Shown: in pieces, positions 12,308 to 24,775 of the stretch
Numbering within the stretch: the stretch's first letter is position 1
How the letters are laid out: the number at the start of each line of letters is the position of its first letter
Source of the DNA: Rhizophagus irregularis
Taxonomy: Eukaryota > Glomeromycota > Glomeromycetes > Glomerales > Glomeraceae
Direction of reading: 5' to 3'
Assembly (NCBI RefSeq): GCF_026210795.1
Contig: NC_089455.1
Span: 310,001 to 374,000, forward strand
Length of the DNA stretch: 64,000 nt
Program-made: the position numbers and the translations under genes
Notes under the pieces: model-generated
Seen by the model: only the letters and a program-made list of their open reading frames with translations
Databases searched by the model: none
Told to the model about the DNA's origin: nothing

Positions 12308-13421
12308 TCTTGTTTATGAATGACATAACAACTGGAAATTTAGCAGAATCAGATTGATAATCTATACGCAGTATTATTGGCTTAGTAAGAAATTCTTTTA
12401 ATATACTTATTCTATTAGCTTATTATCATAAATCATAATAAAGTTTTATTTGCGAACTTTTTATACTTTATGTGATATTTCCCGTTTTATCTGTTTTATG
12501 TTTTTTTGTACAAGTAAAGAAGGAACTGGATGCCTAAGTAAAAATGAATGTAATCAAAGATTAGAGTAGTAGGTTTCAAGGGAGGAATAAAGCATAAAAT
12601 ATGCCTGCCCCTAAACGTCATTACATATTAAAAGTAGTGGCAGTTCCTTTCCACTACTCCGCATTACTATCTAAGTTTTCATTGTTTTTACTATCTATTC
12701 ATAAGCAAATATCATCTAATGTGCAAATGTAACCATCTTTCTTCATGATATTTCTCTCGTAAAACCCTTGAATCGTATTCTTTTTGATTTTCCCTTCAAA
12801 CACACGAATTTTTATAGTTATGTGAAGGTAAATCTCCTTCGAATTAAATCCTTTTCCTTTGAATGTTATTAGACCCGATCTGGTACTCTACTAAAATAAC
12901 TAGTCCAGAGCAGTGATCATCAGTTCAGAAATTGTGTGACAAAAATTAATGGATCATCAGACAGGTCTGTACGACATTAATTTTCAAAAAGAAAAAATAC
13001 ATGCTAACCAGTACATCTATTTTTTTCCTGAACAAACATGAGAAAAATGTGAAAGAAAGTCTACATGCGACACAGGACTTACCCTATAAGTAAATAGTGT
13101 CAACGAAAGCATATGTTATTAAAGGCTGAGTGACTCACAATTTTGAGATAGCTGGACATAAGACTAACTATGTGTTTTTTCGATAAATTTACATGTGAAA
13201 AGGTATGGAGATTCCATTTGCATGTGTTTTCATAGAGGCCTTGGCATCATACGACAATGCTAATCATGCCTCATATCTCCTTAACTTTTTTCCAGCAAGA
13301 TATAAAGCATGTAGGAATATGTGGAAGTTCAGCCAACTTTTCCGCAAAAATTTTAAGATGCATAATAAGATATTATTTTTTTATATTACTTGTATATTTT
13401 TTATATATTACTTGCCTCTAG
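12308..13421. other. Intergenic; 3' flank of the small gene and upstream part of the kinase relic
   Basis: No clear coding sequence. A hairpin-forming GTAGTGGCAGTTCCTTTCCACTAC lies near 12634-12657. The start of the kinase N-lobe must have been upstream of 13422, but I cannot recognise it, so it is lost or too diverged. Confidence 0.4.
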
Positions 13422-14263
13422 GTTTATTTGACAAAAATAGTTGATGCTTATGCAAATATAATCAGATTCTACGGAGTTACTAAATTAGAATACTAAATTA
13501 GAAGGTAACCTGACAATTTTCTGATAAACCTATAATATTTTTGTTGACGTGTTAATTTTCTTTAGATGAAAAAAGGTATTTGCTTATTTTTGAATATGCA
13601 GAAGGTGGAACACTGAGAAATTATTTAAGAAACAATGTCATTGAATAGAGCACTCAATTAAGGTTTGCAAGAGAGATTACAAGTGCGATTTTATAGTTGC
13701 ACGATTATAAGGGTATAGTACATGGGGATCTTGTAAGTATATTCATAATGTTTAAACATCTACCTAATAAACTAGTTCGCTACATTGTGTAACTAATACC
13801 TTCTTTTTTTAGCATTCCAATAATATCTTAATACATAAAGTCACGATTAAATTAACAGATTTCAGCTGTTCATTTGAAAAAGGAAAGTGTTGTGATAATA
13901 CTGAAGTATGGGGGTAATATCTTATGTAGATCCTAAAGCATTTAACTGAAAAACTCCATATAAGATGAACGAGAAATCTGATATTTATAGCCTTGCAGTA
14001 ACATTCTGGGAATTAACAAGTTGCTCATCGCCTTTTAATTATGAAATGATAAAAGATCACACTTCTCTTATGTTAGATATTCTTAATGTACTAAGAGAAA
14101 ACCCTATTCCAAACACGAATATTAAATTTATCGAACTTTATCAAAGTAAGCATAGAGAAATGAATCCTTTGGTATTAATACAATTTTTATTCTTCTTGTT
14201 GCAATCTAATTTCAATCTATTTAAATAGAATGTTGGAAATACGAAACAGATGATAGGCCGAAT

Positions 14264-15282
14264 AGCATAGCAGACATCCTTATATCACCTTGCTGATCAT
14301 TTATCGATCACATAATCCAAATTTTAAAACTTCTTGCAAAAATGCAGATTTTTATTAAAAAATAGCATGACAAAATACAATGAAATTCAAGCTAAACATA
14401 ATATTTATTGTAAATTAATTATTGGTATAATTTTTTTATTTTGTTACAATACAATATTTATATGTGATAATTTAAGATCATCAGACAAAAATTGGTTGGT
14501 GAAGATGAATATGCATCGGCGAAACTTAAAATTTTGCATAAATATTCCTTATATCATATACAAACTGTGGCTAAAATAAAGCTCCGAATGGTTCGGTTCG
14601 GTTCCATTTTTTGGTTCTTTTCTGATTGATCAGAATCTGTTTTGTGCAATAACTCGCCATCCAGTAATTATAGAAACCTGATCTATAGCTCGTTGAAATC
14701 GTCTCATCGAGACGGTTCGAATGGTACCAAAATCATCGTTCTAGAATCGATAGATGGCGAGTTAATTTTGCCAATTTTTCAAAAATAACTTGCCATCATC
14801 TATCAATGCTAGAAAGATGATTTTGGTACCATTCAAACCGTTTCGACAAGACGATTCCAACAAGCTATAGATTGGATTTCTAGGATCACTGGATGGAGAG
14901 TTATTGTGCAAAACGGATTCTGACCAATCAGAAAAGAACTGAAAAATGGAACTGAACCGAACCGTTCAGAGCTTTAGGCTAAAATAAGACAGTAATCAGA
15001 CCTATAAGACAGGGTTTGTATTAATAGAGTTTTCAATGAAATAATGTTACGAAATTTAATAAATAAAATGCTATGAACCTTCATAAACAAATGCTTTTAT
15101 AAATTTTAATATACAGCAAATCAAAACTATAATTAAGTTGTTTATAAAGTTTGAGCATATATTATTATGTAGAATCTTTCAATAATTATAAATAATGACA
15201 TTTATATTATATGATATAATCTTAATAAATGATCATCAAATGATCGTCAAAATTGTGATAAAATAGAGATGTCTGCTATGCT
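14264..15282. mobile_element. MULE-like MITE inserted in the kinase relic (copy 1)
   Basis: It has terminal inverted repeats AGCATAGCAGACAT (left, 14264-14277) and the exact inverse at the right end (15269-15282), flanked by the 9-bp duplication AGGCCGAAT (14255-14263 and 15283-15291). Nine-bp duplications and AT-rich non-coding interiors fit Mutator-like MITEs. Subterminal motifs such as TGATCATTTATCGATCACA and AAATGATCGTCAAAATTGTGA are shared with copy 2 at 17550-18344. Its interior carries a second, nested element (14577-14976). No transposase is encoded. Confidence 0.88.
14577..14976. mobile_element. Foldback element nested inside the MITE
   Basis: This is a nearly complete inverted repeat of 400 bp. 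The left half starts TAAAGCTCCGAATGGTTCGG, and the right half read inward starts TAAAGCTCTGAACGGTTCGG. The arms stay homologous almost to the centre, around GCCAATTTTTCAAAAATAAC. It is flanked by the 8-bp duplication GGCTAAAA (14569-14576 and 14977-14984), so a hAT-type origin is likely. The transcript of either strand would form one very long hairpin. Confidence 0.85.
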
Positions 15283-16573
15283 AGGCCGAATATTCAGCAA
15301 GTAATTGCAGAACTTGATCTTATTGACCCTGAAAATAATGAAGGATCAACTAGTTTTTTTAAGAAAAGTGAAACAGTTAATGATTTGTATTTACCATCTG
15401 ATGAAATTGATGAAGAAACACCATGTGAGTGTTTGTTTTATTTAAACTCGAAATATTTAACTCATGCGTGTTCTAATGCAATTATATTACGTCAAATAGA
15501 TGTGGTGGAACAGCTTGGCGACCGTAAAGTTCTTCCAATTGAAGATATTAAAATTCTTAGTGAGCTTGAATATGTATCTGATTTCTTCTGAGATAAATAT
15601 AAAGAGACTCCATTATCTTGCGTAAGTTCAGGAATGGTTGACGAGAAGGCGGTACTTGTTGCTTTAGTATGTCTACCCAAAGGCACGCAAGTTAATTTAC
15701 CTGGTGAGTTTGAAGGATATCGTGTGCTAATAGACTATGGGAAATTGAACCGGCTCATCGTAAACGTCATGATGAGCTTAAGCCTGGTATAAGTATTGGT
15801 AATGTTATTGATCCTAATAGTGACCAAACATTTATGTTAGGACCAGTGTTTAAAACAGAACAAGATGAAAACAAAAGATATATACTTACAGTAGAACATG
15901 GAGTTAGAAATAGTAACCTCGTAATTCAACCAGAGAGTTCTGACCAAGTATGCACCCATTAAAGTTTTGACTTAATTTTGTCCGCTTGTTGACTCCTTTT
16001 AATGATCAGGTATGACACCTAGGGATAATTGTGCTGAAGTTATGTATACTTTTTATGGTGTTGACGAAGAAGGACGTTTTCTTGACTATGCTTTTTGCGA
16101 GATCAACAAACGAGAAATATCAATACCTAGTAACATTCCATTTGGAACTGAAGTTATTATTAAAGAACATAAAAACGATCCAAATAATCAGAAGAAAAGC
16201 TCGACTTTATTAAGGTTGAGAAGGTTGGTAGGACAACATTCCATACACATGGGTATGTGTTAGATAAATGGAAATATTTTAGGCCTAAGAGTCTCTCTAG
16301 AGAAGCCTCTGCTCTATTCGTCTATGGAAATAGTGGAAATTTTGGTAAGTCCTGATTTCGTTAATAATGTCTGAGGACAAGTATTAATGGCATATGATAT
16401 CATCAACAGGTACTTATGGAGATTCGGGTTCACCTGTTTTTGATAACATTGGTAGACTGTGGGGTATTTTTCAGGGAGTTTACCGAAATAGCAATCAAGC
16501 TTTTGTAATTCCCATTCATGTAATTTTAGATCATGCCGAAGCTAGAACTGGAAAGAGGTTTATACTAGTGTAA

Positions 16574-17540
16574 ATTACAGTCTTTACTTTATATAATCAA
16601 CGAACTGTTTGTTCCGAGATTGTCCTTATAACGAAAAAATAATAAATGTTTATTATACCTTTCAAAGAGTAATGGTACGTGGCAATGTTTTATTTTTTCT
16701 GACTATTATTACATTGGAAAGCAAAATTATGTTATCGGTGAAACTAGCTAATGCTACTGGATAACATAAACCAAAATATGAGCGTGACCCAATCTTTCCC
16801 CAATATTTTGTTAGTATATGTTTGAAAAGTTCTCGAACAAAAAAAATTACCTTCTTGGATTACGGATAGATTTTATGATTAACAATACTTGTAATGAACT
16901 TTAATGTTTCTGCCTATTATATCGCAAGAAAATGAACTTGGTTACTAGTATTGTGGAATTTTTTGTTATTACGTTAATCTAAAAATACTCACTTTATATG
17001 TACAGTGGTATTAAATTAATGGACATGAAAAATGTCTATTTTTAACATTTTCTTTCGAGAGTAATGATACCGTAATTGATATTTGGGCGTAGCTCAATCT
17101 CTGGCTGAATAAAAGTATCGGCTACTACTTACTAGGATCTTATCGTCAAACGATTAATAACATGCTACCCGGAAGGTACGAAGTAGAGAGCAGTCTATGA
17201 GAATCAGACACGTAATGCTTGCTTTAATTATTTCTACATAAAAATGTCTTGCATGATTACGAGCTTCCGATAGATTATTTCATGTTCTTTAAAGTTATAT
17301 ATCGTCGCCAAGGAATTGTATTCAACGTGTAGTAGTTGTATTATACTTCTAACCTATTAGTTTCCGTGCGAGAATTGGTTGAAGTTATATTGATGGTTAT
17401 ATAATGGTTATTGTTGGAATAATTGCCTACTAATCTTGGTTTCATGTAAAACGAATCTACAACAAATGATAGTTACCTCGTATTTGTTTAAAAGTAGCTT
17501 CTAGGCTTCGACTACGTGGAAGTAATAGTGATAATAGCTT
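16574..17540. other. No recognised gene
   Basis: 3' flank of the kinase-protease pseudogene. I see no domain or repeat I can name. Confidence 0.4.
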
Positions 17541-17549
17541 ATTCTATGG

Positions 17550-18344
17550 AGCATAGCGAACATCTCTATTTTATCACAAATTTGCCGATCATTTGCTGAT
17601 CATTTATTTGATCTTATCACATAATACATATGTCGTGACAGATCAATTTTACACAATAATAAATATAATAAGTGTTTAAAATTTACAAATAACTTCACAG
17701 AATTTTAATTTTATTAAAAATTTATATAAAACATAAAAATTAATACAAATACTAATAATTATATTAATAATTTAACCCATGTTTAGTATAATATTTCAAA
17801 CAGATTATCTATATTACTTACTATTATTTCTAAATTATTTTCAATATTCTCATCATTATTATCTTCACTTAAACTATTATCATCTTCATCTTCAACTAAA
17901 AGTTTTTCATTATCTTTAATGATGTAAATAATCTTTTTTATTAGAAATATATTAATAACAAATAATTGGCTAATTTCTCTATAAGCAAAAAACCTGCATT
18001 ATGGGTCGAAACCTTGCATTATTTTTTTTACAGATTATATATAATAAAAGGAATGTTCATGCAAAATTTCAAGTTTCGGCTTTGCGTATTCGGCTTCGGC
18101 CTTCAATTTTTATCCCGAAACTTCAAATTATCACATATTAATAATTTTGCATATAAAAATTAAAAATTATATAAATTATTTAATTTAAAGTTATACAACA
18201 ATAAAAGGTGGCATATTTTATTTTTTTCCTATTTAGGCATTTACTTTGCCTTGCACTTTTTCATAATTTAATCATTTTTTAATAAAATGAAACTTGTGAT
18301 CGGCAAATGATCGTCAAAGTGATATAAAGCATGTTCGCTATGCT
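17550..18344. mobile_element. MULE-like MITE (copy 2)
   Basis: It has terminal inverted repeats AGCATAGCGAACAT at the left (17550-17563) and the exact inverse at the right (18331-18344), flanked by the 9-bp duplication ATTCTATGG (17541-17549 and 18345-18353). The TIR differs from copy 1 at only two positions, and the subterminal CTCTATTTTATCACAA and GATCGGCAAATGATCGTCAAA motifs are shared. The 795-bp interior is AT-rich and non-coding; the 65-codon frame at 17966-18163 shows nothing recognisable. Confidence 0.88.
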
Positions 18345-18353
18345 ATTCTATGG

Positions 18354-20857
18354 TACTACTCTTTGTTACACAGATTACGCATTGATTATTGACATAAAAA
18401 AAAATAATAATAATATTAGGAGCACTTATTGTCGTACGATTAAATCAAAAAATGCGGCCCTACGTGTCAGTTACTGGACTATTATTTGGTTAATATAAAA
18501 TATTACCGCTTTGTATTTTGAAATATTTTATAATCTTCTATTAATAAATTACAATATCTATCATTTTATAATATCATTTCTGATACCAATAATTATCGTA
18601 CAGGGTTAGTTACATTTCTTTTGCAAGACTTTAAAATGAGGATAATTTTATTAAAAACAATTTTAAGAAAATATGAAACTATTAGTAGATACATCAAATT
18701 CATTATAGATTCCCCAATAATTTAATAACATTTTTCCACTTTAATAAAGGTGAAATTTTGGTTTTCGTAATCATAATTCGTAAATGTCTCCTTAAAATCA
18801 ATAAAATTTCTTTTCAGGTCAAATCATCTTAATAATAATTCGATTTCTTATACTCTATATGCAAATTTTATTTTTAATAATAGATCAATTTTGAAATAAT
18901 AGAAACAATTTGAAATTAACAATTTTTAAATCATTAATTTCATTAACTTTCTACATCTACTTTCTATATGCACCCTTTGGATACATATATGATTTTTCAA
19001 ATAATGCATTTAGAGATAGAAGGATGCATTTAAAGAGAATAAAATGATTGGGATCATATAAACTTGGTTCATTTATAGATTAGAAGATGCATTTATGGGG
19101 AATTTAACTGTATTTCTAGAAATCAACTATTAGTATCCAATAAGAATCCAACAATTCTTAAAGTTGAGTTTTAAAGTTATACAAGACGAACTTTTCATAG
19201 AAAATCATATTTTTTATAAAATAATTATCTCGTCAACAAGTCTAAGATTCTTTAAAGCTACTGACATTCAATACTTTAAATTGTCTCGTTTATTAAATGA
19301 ATCTAAATATTATTAAAGTGATGCGTATTTTATGTATGTATGTACAGTACATAGTACGTATTGTGTATATATGTAAACCAAATAATTAGATGGAGGAATA
19401 TTGAACTTATTCCTAATATAAAAATTCAGAACTTTTGCGGTAAATTGCTTGAACAAATGTTCCCTACGTATATACAGTATACGTAATGTGGAAAGACGAT
19501 CGAGCAATAAACACAGGTTTCTCTACTCAACTTTATTAAAAATTTGTTTAAGTATGGCTTTAACTTTTTAAAGTTTTTAACGTGGAGTTGTCGTACCTAC
19601 GGGTTTAAAATGAGATGTGGAGTTGGTTGTACCTTACCTATTACCATACTTATCAAGAAAAAAAAATAAAAGAAAAAGAAAAGCGAGAATGAATAAAAAA
19701 GGAGAGAGGAGTTAAAGAGAATAAAGAACAAAAAGTGGCATGTATTACTTACTTAACCATGTTATAAACATGTGAACTCTGATAATCGTAAACATGTGTT
19801 TGCAATAATTTCGCACGCCTTGTATATGACGTCAAATTTAATATACTATTTCAGTATTCATAAAACCTTAAATAATGGCTAATTTTAGTTCAGTAGAAAC
19901 ATTAGATATGGAGATAATATCAAAAAATCCGAGTTATGTTGAGTTATGATTTGATCTAATTTCCCAAATTCCATATTGTTCTTTATTATAACGAAGTATT
20001 GCCCGGAAGAACCTTTAGCTGTGATAACTCAATTATTCGATTTGTTCTCTAACTGACTAATGATGAACAAGCTAACTTTTATATATTCCGCGAATTTTTA
20101 CACAAAGTTTTCTACATGCTTCTATGCCTCTATAAAATTTACTTGATTATCATATCTAATCTGTTTAGTTTGACGCAGTATAAATTGTGACTTACTTTTT
20201 TCAAAGGTTATCTTTTTTGATTAAAGCACAGCATTTTAGACTTTTTGATCCGTAAATAAATAAGCTAGGCAATTTTTATTGACAAAGTTTACACAGCCGA
20301 TGTCTTCGCCCAATTTTTTCCCTTATTATAAATACATGTGCATTTATTTTACCAACATCACTAAGAAGGATTTAATTTTTTTTACCACATTAATTTTTTA
20401 TGATTACTAGTCTCTTCAATATTATATTTGTATCACTCCTATTTAAAAGATGATAAACGCAATCTTTTTTTACCAGACTTCATTTATAATTAATTTATTA
20501 CATATTATTAGAAAAAACTAGAAAAGCATTGTTTATTTTTTAAATATGCTAAATTACAACTCATGAAAAATACATATTATTTTGAATACCTATTATCCTA
20601 AAATCACTTTTTTATTTCTATCCAAAACATTCATTTCATTATTATAACATCAATTAATTGTGATATAAACTTTACAATTCTTTTTTATGAAATCATAAAT
20701 ACTTTTCAAGACAAGAAAAATGAAAAACTTGCTTGAGTTGAAAGATATAATTAATAATTAATAGTGACAAATTTAATCAAAGAAACTATATCGGGATTAC
20801 TAATTTTTACTTATAATTATTATGACAGAATTAAACTCTCACATACAGATAATATAA
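18354..20857. other. Gene-poor stretch with a polypurine tract
   Basis: AT-rich, with no gene I can support apart from the relic at 19875-20180. An almost pure A/G tract lies at about 19659-19735 (AAGAAAAAAAAATAAAAG and so on), with potential for triplex or nucleosome-excluding structure. Confidence 0.4.
19875..20180 (+). pseudogene. Unrecognised coding relic
   Basis: An ATG at 19875 opens MANFSSVETLDMEII and meets a stop after 24 codons. A coding-like stretch follows in another frame (KYCPEEPLAVITQLFDLF, then after a stop and frameshift NDEQANFYIFREFLHKVFYM). The amino-acid composition is that of a real globular protein, but three interruptions in 300 bp make it a relic. The family is unknown to me. 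Confidence 0.35.
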
Positions 20858-20862
20858 ATCAG

Positions 20863-21115
20863 AACAATCTAAATACTCTTATACTTCTAGAGGTTTAGAT
20901 AATATACAGTATACTGTATATCTCCTAATAAAGTGGAAACAATCTAAATATTCTCATACTTCTAGAGGTTTAGATAATATACAGTATACTGTATATCTCC
21001 TGATAAAGTGGAACCAATCTAAATACTCTTATACTTCTAGAGGTTTAGATAATATGCAGTGTATATTTCTTGATAAAGTGGAAACAGTTCAAATATTTTT
21101 ATACTTCTAGAGGTT
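20863..21115. repeat. 75-bp tandem repeat with internal palindrome
   Basis: There are three full units (75, 75 and 70 bp) and a partial fourth. Each starts AACAATCTAAATAYTC, continues ATACTTCTAGAGGTTTAGAT and ends TGATAAAGTGG. Units 1 and 2 contain the perfect 16-bp palindrome ATACAGTATACTGTAT. Unit 3 lost 5 bp there. Confidence 0.92.
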
Positions 21116-24092
21116 TATTCATATTTTATTTTTAAATTTTAAACCATATAATTTAAATATTTTTATTCTTTTTATAGACGAAATGTAATCTAATCATCTC
21201 TTACTATAGATCTTTGGATAGTTAAAAATGATAAAAATTGTATATAAAATTTTTATGAAAAAAAATACTTTGTTTCATGAGCAAGAAACTTGCATGGGAA
21301 TATACTCTGAAGATAGAATTTTAGAAGATGTATTCGCGGATTGGTGGTCTCAGAATGGGAATAAAACTCAGAAAAAATATCCAAGTTGTCAAAGAAAAAT
21401 TGGTTATTTAGGAGTTACTTGTTCATATATTGGTCAAAACATTCAAATTGAATGAAGTAACACTTGCAGTACAATATGTTCGTTATCCTCATACTGCAGA
21501 TCATATTCGAATATCATCAATTATTGTTTAAATTTAAGAATGTTTAAATACCAACAAAAGGGGGGGACACAAACTACCATCCACATTATTTGCCTTTCAC
21601 ACCATATTTTAATACTTTCAAAGATATTGATAACTGATAAATATGGTTTAACATATTCATCATTATTAAATATTACAAAAAAGTTTTAATGTTTAGAATC
21701 GTATTATATGCCAGAATACGACCCGATACGAATCTTTTCATTTGATATATGGAAGAGAAGAGATCATACCCATAGAATTGTGCATTTGAACCAACTATAA
21801 GTATTAACCAAGCCGAGGATTTCACCACAACTTATTCCTGCCGGCAGTTATATTCATTACCAATTGAAGAATAAAATATCATCATGGGAAGGAATAAAGC
21901 TATAGTACTACAAAATCATCAATCTGTTCTCATTTCAAAGAAAACTACTGAAAATAATTAATCCATGAAATATAAAATTTGATGATACACATGATATTGC
22001 GCAAGTGCTCGAAGTACGCCTTAAACAAACGGATTCCGATGTTAATAACTATAATATTATTAGCTAAAATGTGGATTCGTTAGTGATATCGGCTCAAATG
22101 TCATTACTATAATCATGATCACTGAATTATTATTTTACTATTAAGACTAATGTAGTACACATTATAGTAATTATTAAAATATGTTAACATTCATTCTTCA
22201 TCAAATTTATAATTTAATGTTAAAATTCTATAATGGAAACTAGAAATTTAAGAATTTAATAATGAATCAACTAAAATTGAATATTCTTTCACAACTTAGA
22301 TTTATAGAAAAACATAAAGTTTCATTGTAAAATAAATTCTTTATGAATATTTCAACCACCAGACTTTCTGAGAGTACTTGAAAGATATGCAAAATGAGTA
22401 TATTCAGAAACTTGAGAATTTCTTATCAGGAGAAAAAATTAGGCAATATTCAATATATTAATAAATTACTTAGCTAAACTTAATCATCATGATCGATTAT
22501 TAGTTAACAGACCAAAATCGCCAGTAATAAAATGAGACAATACAATTGTTGATATTCATTGCCTAATAGAATTAATTTTATTATTGTATATTATTGTATA
22601 TTTAACAATTTTCACTACTCAATATATATCATTCTTTTAACTTTTTTTAGTTTTATATATAAATATAAAGAGCAGATTTTCAAAGATTTATATTGCACAT
22701 GCAATTCAAAAAATGGTACATATACATCAAAATAAGAAAGTTGGCAATTAAATAATAGTACAATTTATTTCAAACCTTGATTAAACATGACGAACCCTCT
22801 TCAAGCTAAATTTTCAAATGATAATAGGAAATATTTTAAGTGAAAATATCACATTTATTAAAGTTACTTCTTAGATAACAACAAGAAGAAGTATATTCTA
22901 ATGCAGATTATATAGTATTTTTTTTTTGGACAATAGCAAGTTTAAAATTATATGGTTTATTATTCTATATGATAATACTTTCAAGAACCAACAAATATAA
23001 TTATCCATTATCATCATTTATTCTAAAATTGATCTATGTAAAAAAAGGAAGATTTTGCAAACTGAAATTTGTGACTTTGGCACCAAATTCAATTGTAGAA
23101 ACAATTTAATTTATAATATTCGCTCTATTTGGGCTAATTAAATCCAAGCAAAAATTAATGATTTTTTTATACAAATAAATCAATTATGAGGATTTTTGAG
23201 CCTAGCTTCATATTATCGCCGATTATTAGAGTACGGTAATGGAACGAATTTATAGTTGTTTCCTATATAATAAACAAAACTATTAGATGGATAGTATAAT
23301 ATTAATATGCTTATAATTACAATAGCAATCTTAAATATTTACTTACATGCATAATATAATTTTCAAATTATATTGTGAAATATGTAATAAGTGGATTGGA
23401 AACTCAATAATTTGAACTTATTTAAAGGAAATGATATTATATAAAGGAAAAAATAATTGAATGCATGGATATAATGTATAACATTACAGTTAAAATAAAT
23501 GCACCTTTAATATATTTAAAAAGTTTAAATAGGCTTATATCAAAGATAATATTTATAATTTAATATAATAATATAAATTATTTCAATTGGATAACTGATA
23601 CTATATTAGTTAAAGTTTTAGTATGGAGAATATTGGTTCATATTTCAAAAATTGTTTTGAGAAACAAAGTGTAACAACAAAATTGATACAATATCAATTA
23701 AGTAAAATTCTATAAATGAGATCCAAGACACATTCATTTCTGTATCCTATTTATTTAATTAATATAAGAATTTAATACAATGATAATGATGTTAAAGATT
23801 TCCACAATTTGTTACATACATGATTCCATTGAACCTCAAAGAGTTCACATCACTGCTGTATCAAGATTAGGCATCAATAACCCAACAAAAATAGTTTATT
23901 TGAAAATTAAAGCTTTCGTTCCATCAGATAGAAATATTGAGACACAAAAATCAAAGATTTTAAAAGGCCTAGATACTTATTATTAACGATAACTTTGGAC
24001 GAACATCAAAAATTAAGCATAACTATAATTAAGAGGGCCTTTTCGAAGAAATAGGAAAAAATACTAAATTGTAATATATTAATATATCTCAT
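21116..24092. other. Gene-poor AT-rich stretch
   Basis: Open frames at 21228-21455 (75 codons, two Cys-containing segments) and 23780-23986 (68 codons, KIVYLKIKAFVPSDRNIETQ) look coding-like but lack identifiable domains, so I list them only as possible relics. No RNA genes or arrays seen. Confidence 0.4.
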
Positions 24093-24107
24093 TGAAATTC
24101 AATAATC

Positions 24108-24355
24108 TGGGTCCTGTGATCACCAGACATTGAAGATAGGGCCTTTATGGCTAAGATGACCCGTTACTAAATGAAGTCTACCTACAGAGTCAAATGATCA
24201 CTCAACAGTGCACACATGGGGTACTACCGGTATGACGAGTGGTTTGTAGTTTAATTATATTAGAGTAGTTATTAGGGAATTTTACTTTGTATATATTTTT
24301 TCTTTATTTTTTTACTTTAATAAAACTGCAAATGCGCTGCGAAAAAAAAAAAAAA
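24108..24355 (+). mobile_element. Poly(A)-tailed retroposon with 15-bp target-site duplications
   Basis: A 248-bp insert is flanked by the perfect 15-bp direct repeat TGAAATTCAATAATC (24093-24107 and 24356-24370). It ends in a 14-A tail preceded about 25 bp upstream by AATAAA (TTTAATAAAACTGC). A long, staggered target duplication plus poly(A) and polyadenylation signal is diagnostic of LINE-driven reverse transcription. The body (GGGTCCTGTGATCACCAGAC onward) has no open frame and no clear Pol III boxes. It is either the 5'-truncated 3' end of a LINE or a short processed non-coding transcript. The identical duplications suggest a fairly recent insertion. Confidence 0.88.
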
Positions 24356-24775
24356 TGAAATTCAATAATCATGTTCTTAGACAAATTGAATAATAATATT
24401 TAGTTAGCTGTTTTTTTCATTGCACTAATTATTATATATTAAATTGCATTTCAAAATTATATGGTGATATTATCACTTGAGCAAGTTTGAAAAATGCTTA
24501 ATGAATTTGGTTTTAATAATAAGGAAGTGGAATTGTGGAATGAACCAATTGATCATATTTATCTCAAAATCAATAATTCTATTCAGTTGTATAACTTTAT
24601 CAAAACAGCAATAATTATCATGCAACAATATCTCCTATTACTAAACTAAAACTATATCATTTTAAATCTTTAATAATAAACTAGTTTTACAACAGAAGTA
24701 AAGGAACAACTATATTGTACCTCCTTATAAAATATGAACAATACAATGATTTTAAATATCTTAGACTATACATTC

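Larger units (their letters stand above)
13422..16573 (+). pseudogene. Decayed protein kinase fused to a trypsin-like serine protease domain, split by a MITE
   Basis: The first recognisable exon (13422-13509) encodes the N-lobe piece ANIIRFYGVTKLE. The next (from 13566) has YLLIFEYAEGGTLRNYL and HGDL, then after an intron HSNNILI and DFS in place of DFG. NEKSDIYSLAVTFWELTS and KCWKYETDDRPN follow. Stops interrupt the kinase part near 13646, 13695 and 13950, with a frameshift near 13914. A 1019-bp MITE sits inside the codons for RPN/IQQVIAELDLI; removing it and one target duplication restores the frame. Downstream, past a TGA at 15589-15591 and frameshifts near 15740 and 16195, come YILTVEHGV (possible catalytic His, codon 15897-15899), [11 protein letters not shown] and, after an intron, [12 protein letters not shown] (serine-nucleophile motif, 16418-16441). 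The stop is at 16571-16573. The two halves look like one former gene because the frame is continuous across the MITE scar. It can no longer make a full protein. Confidence 0.8.
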
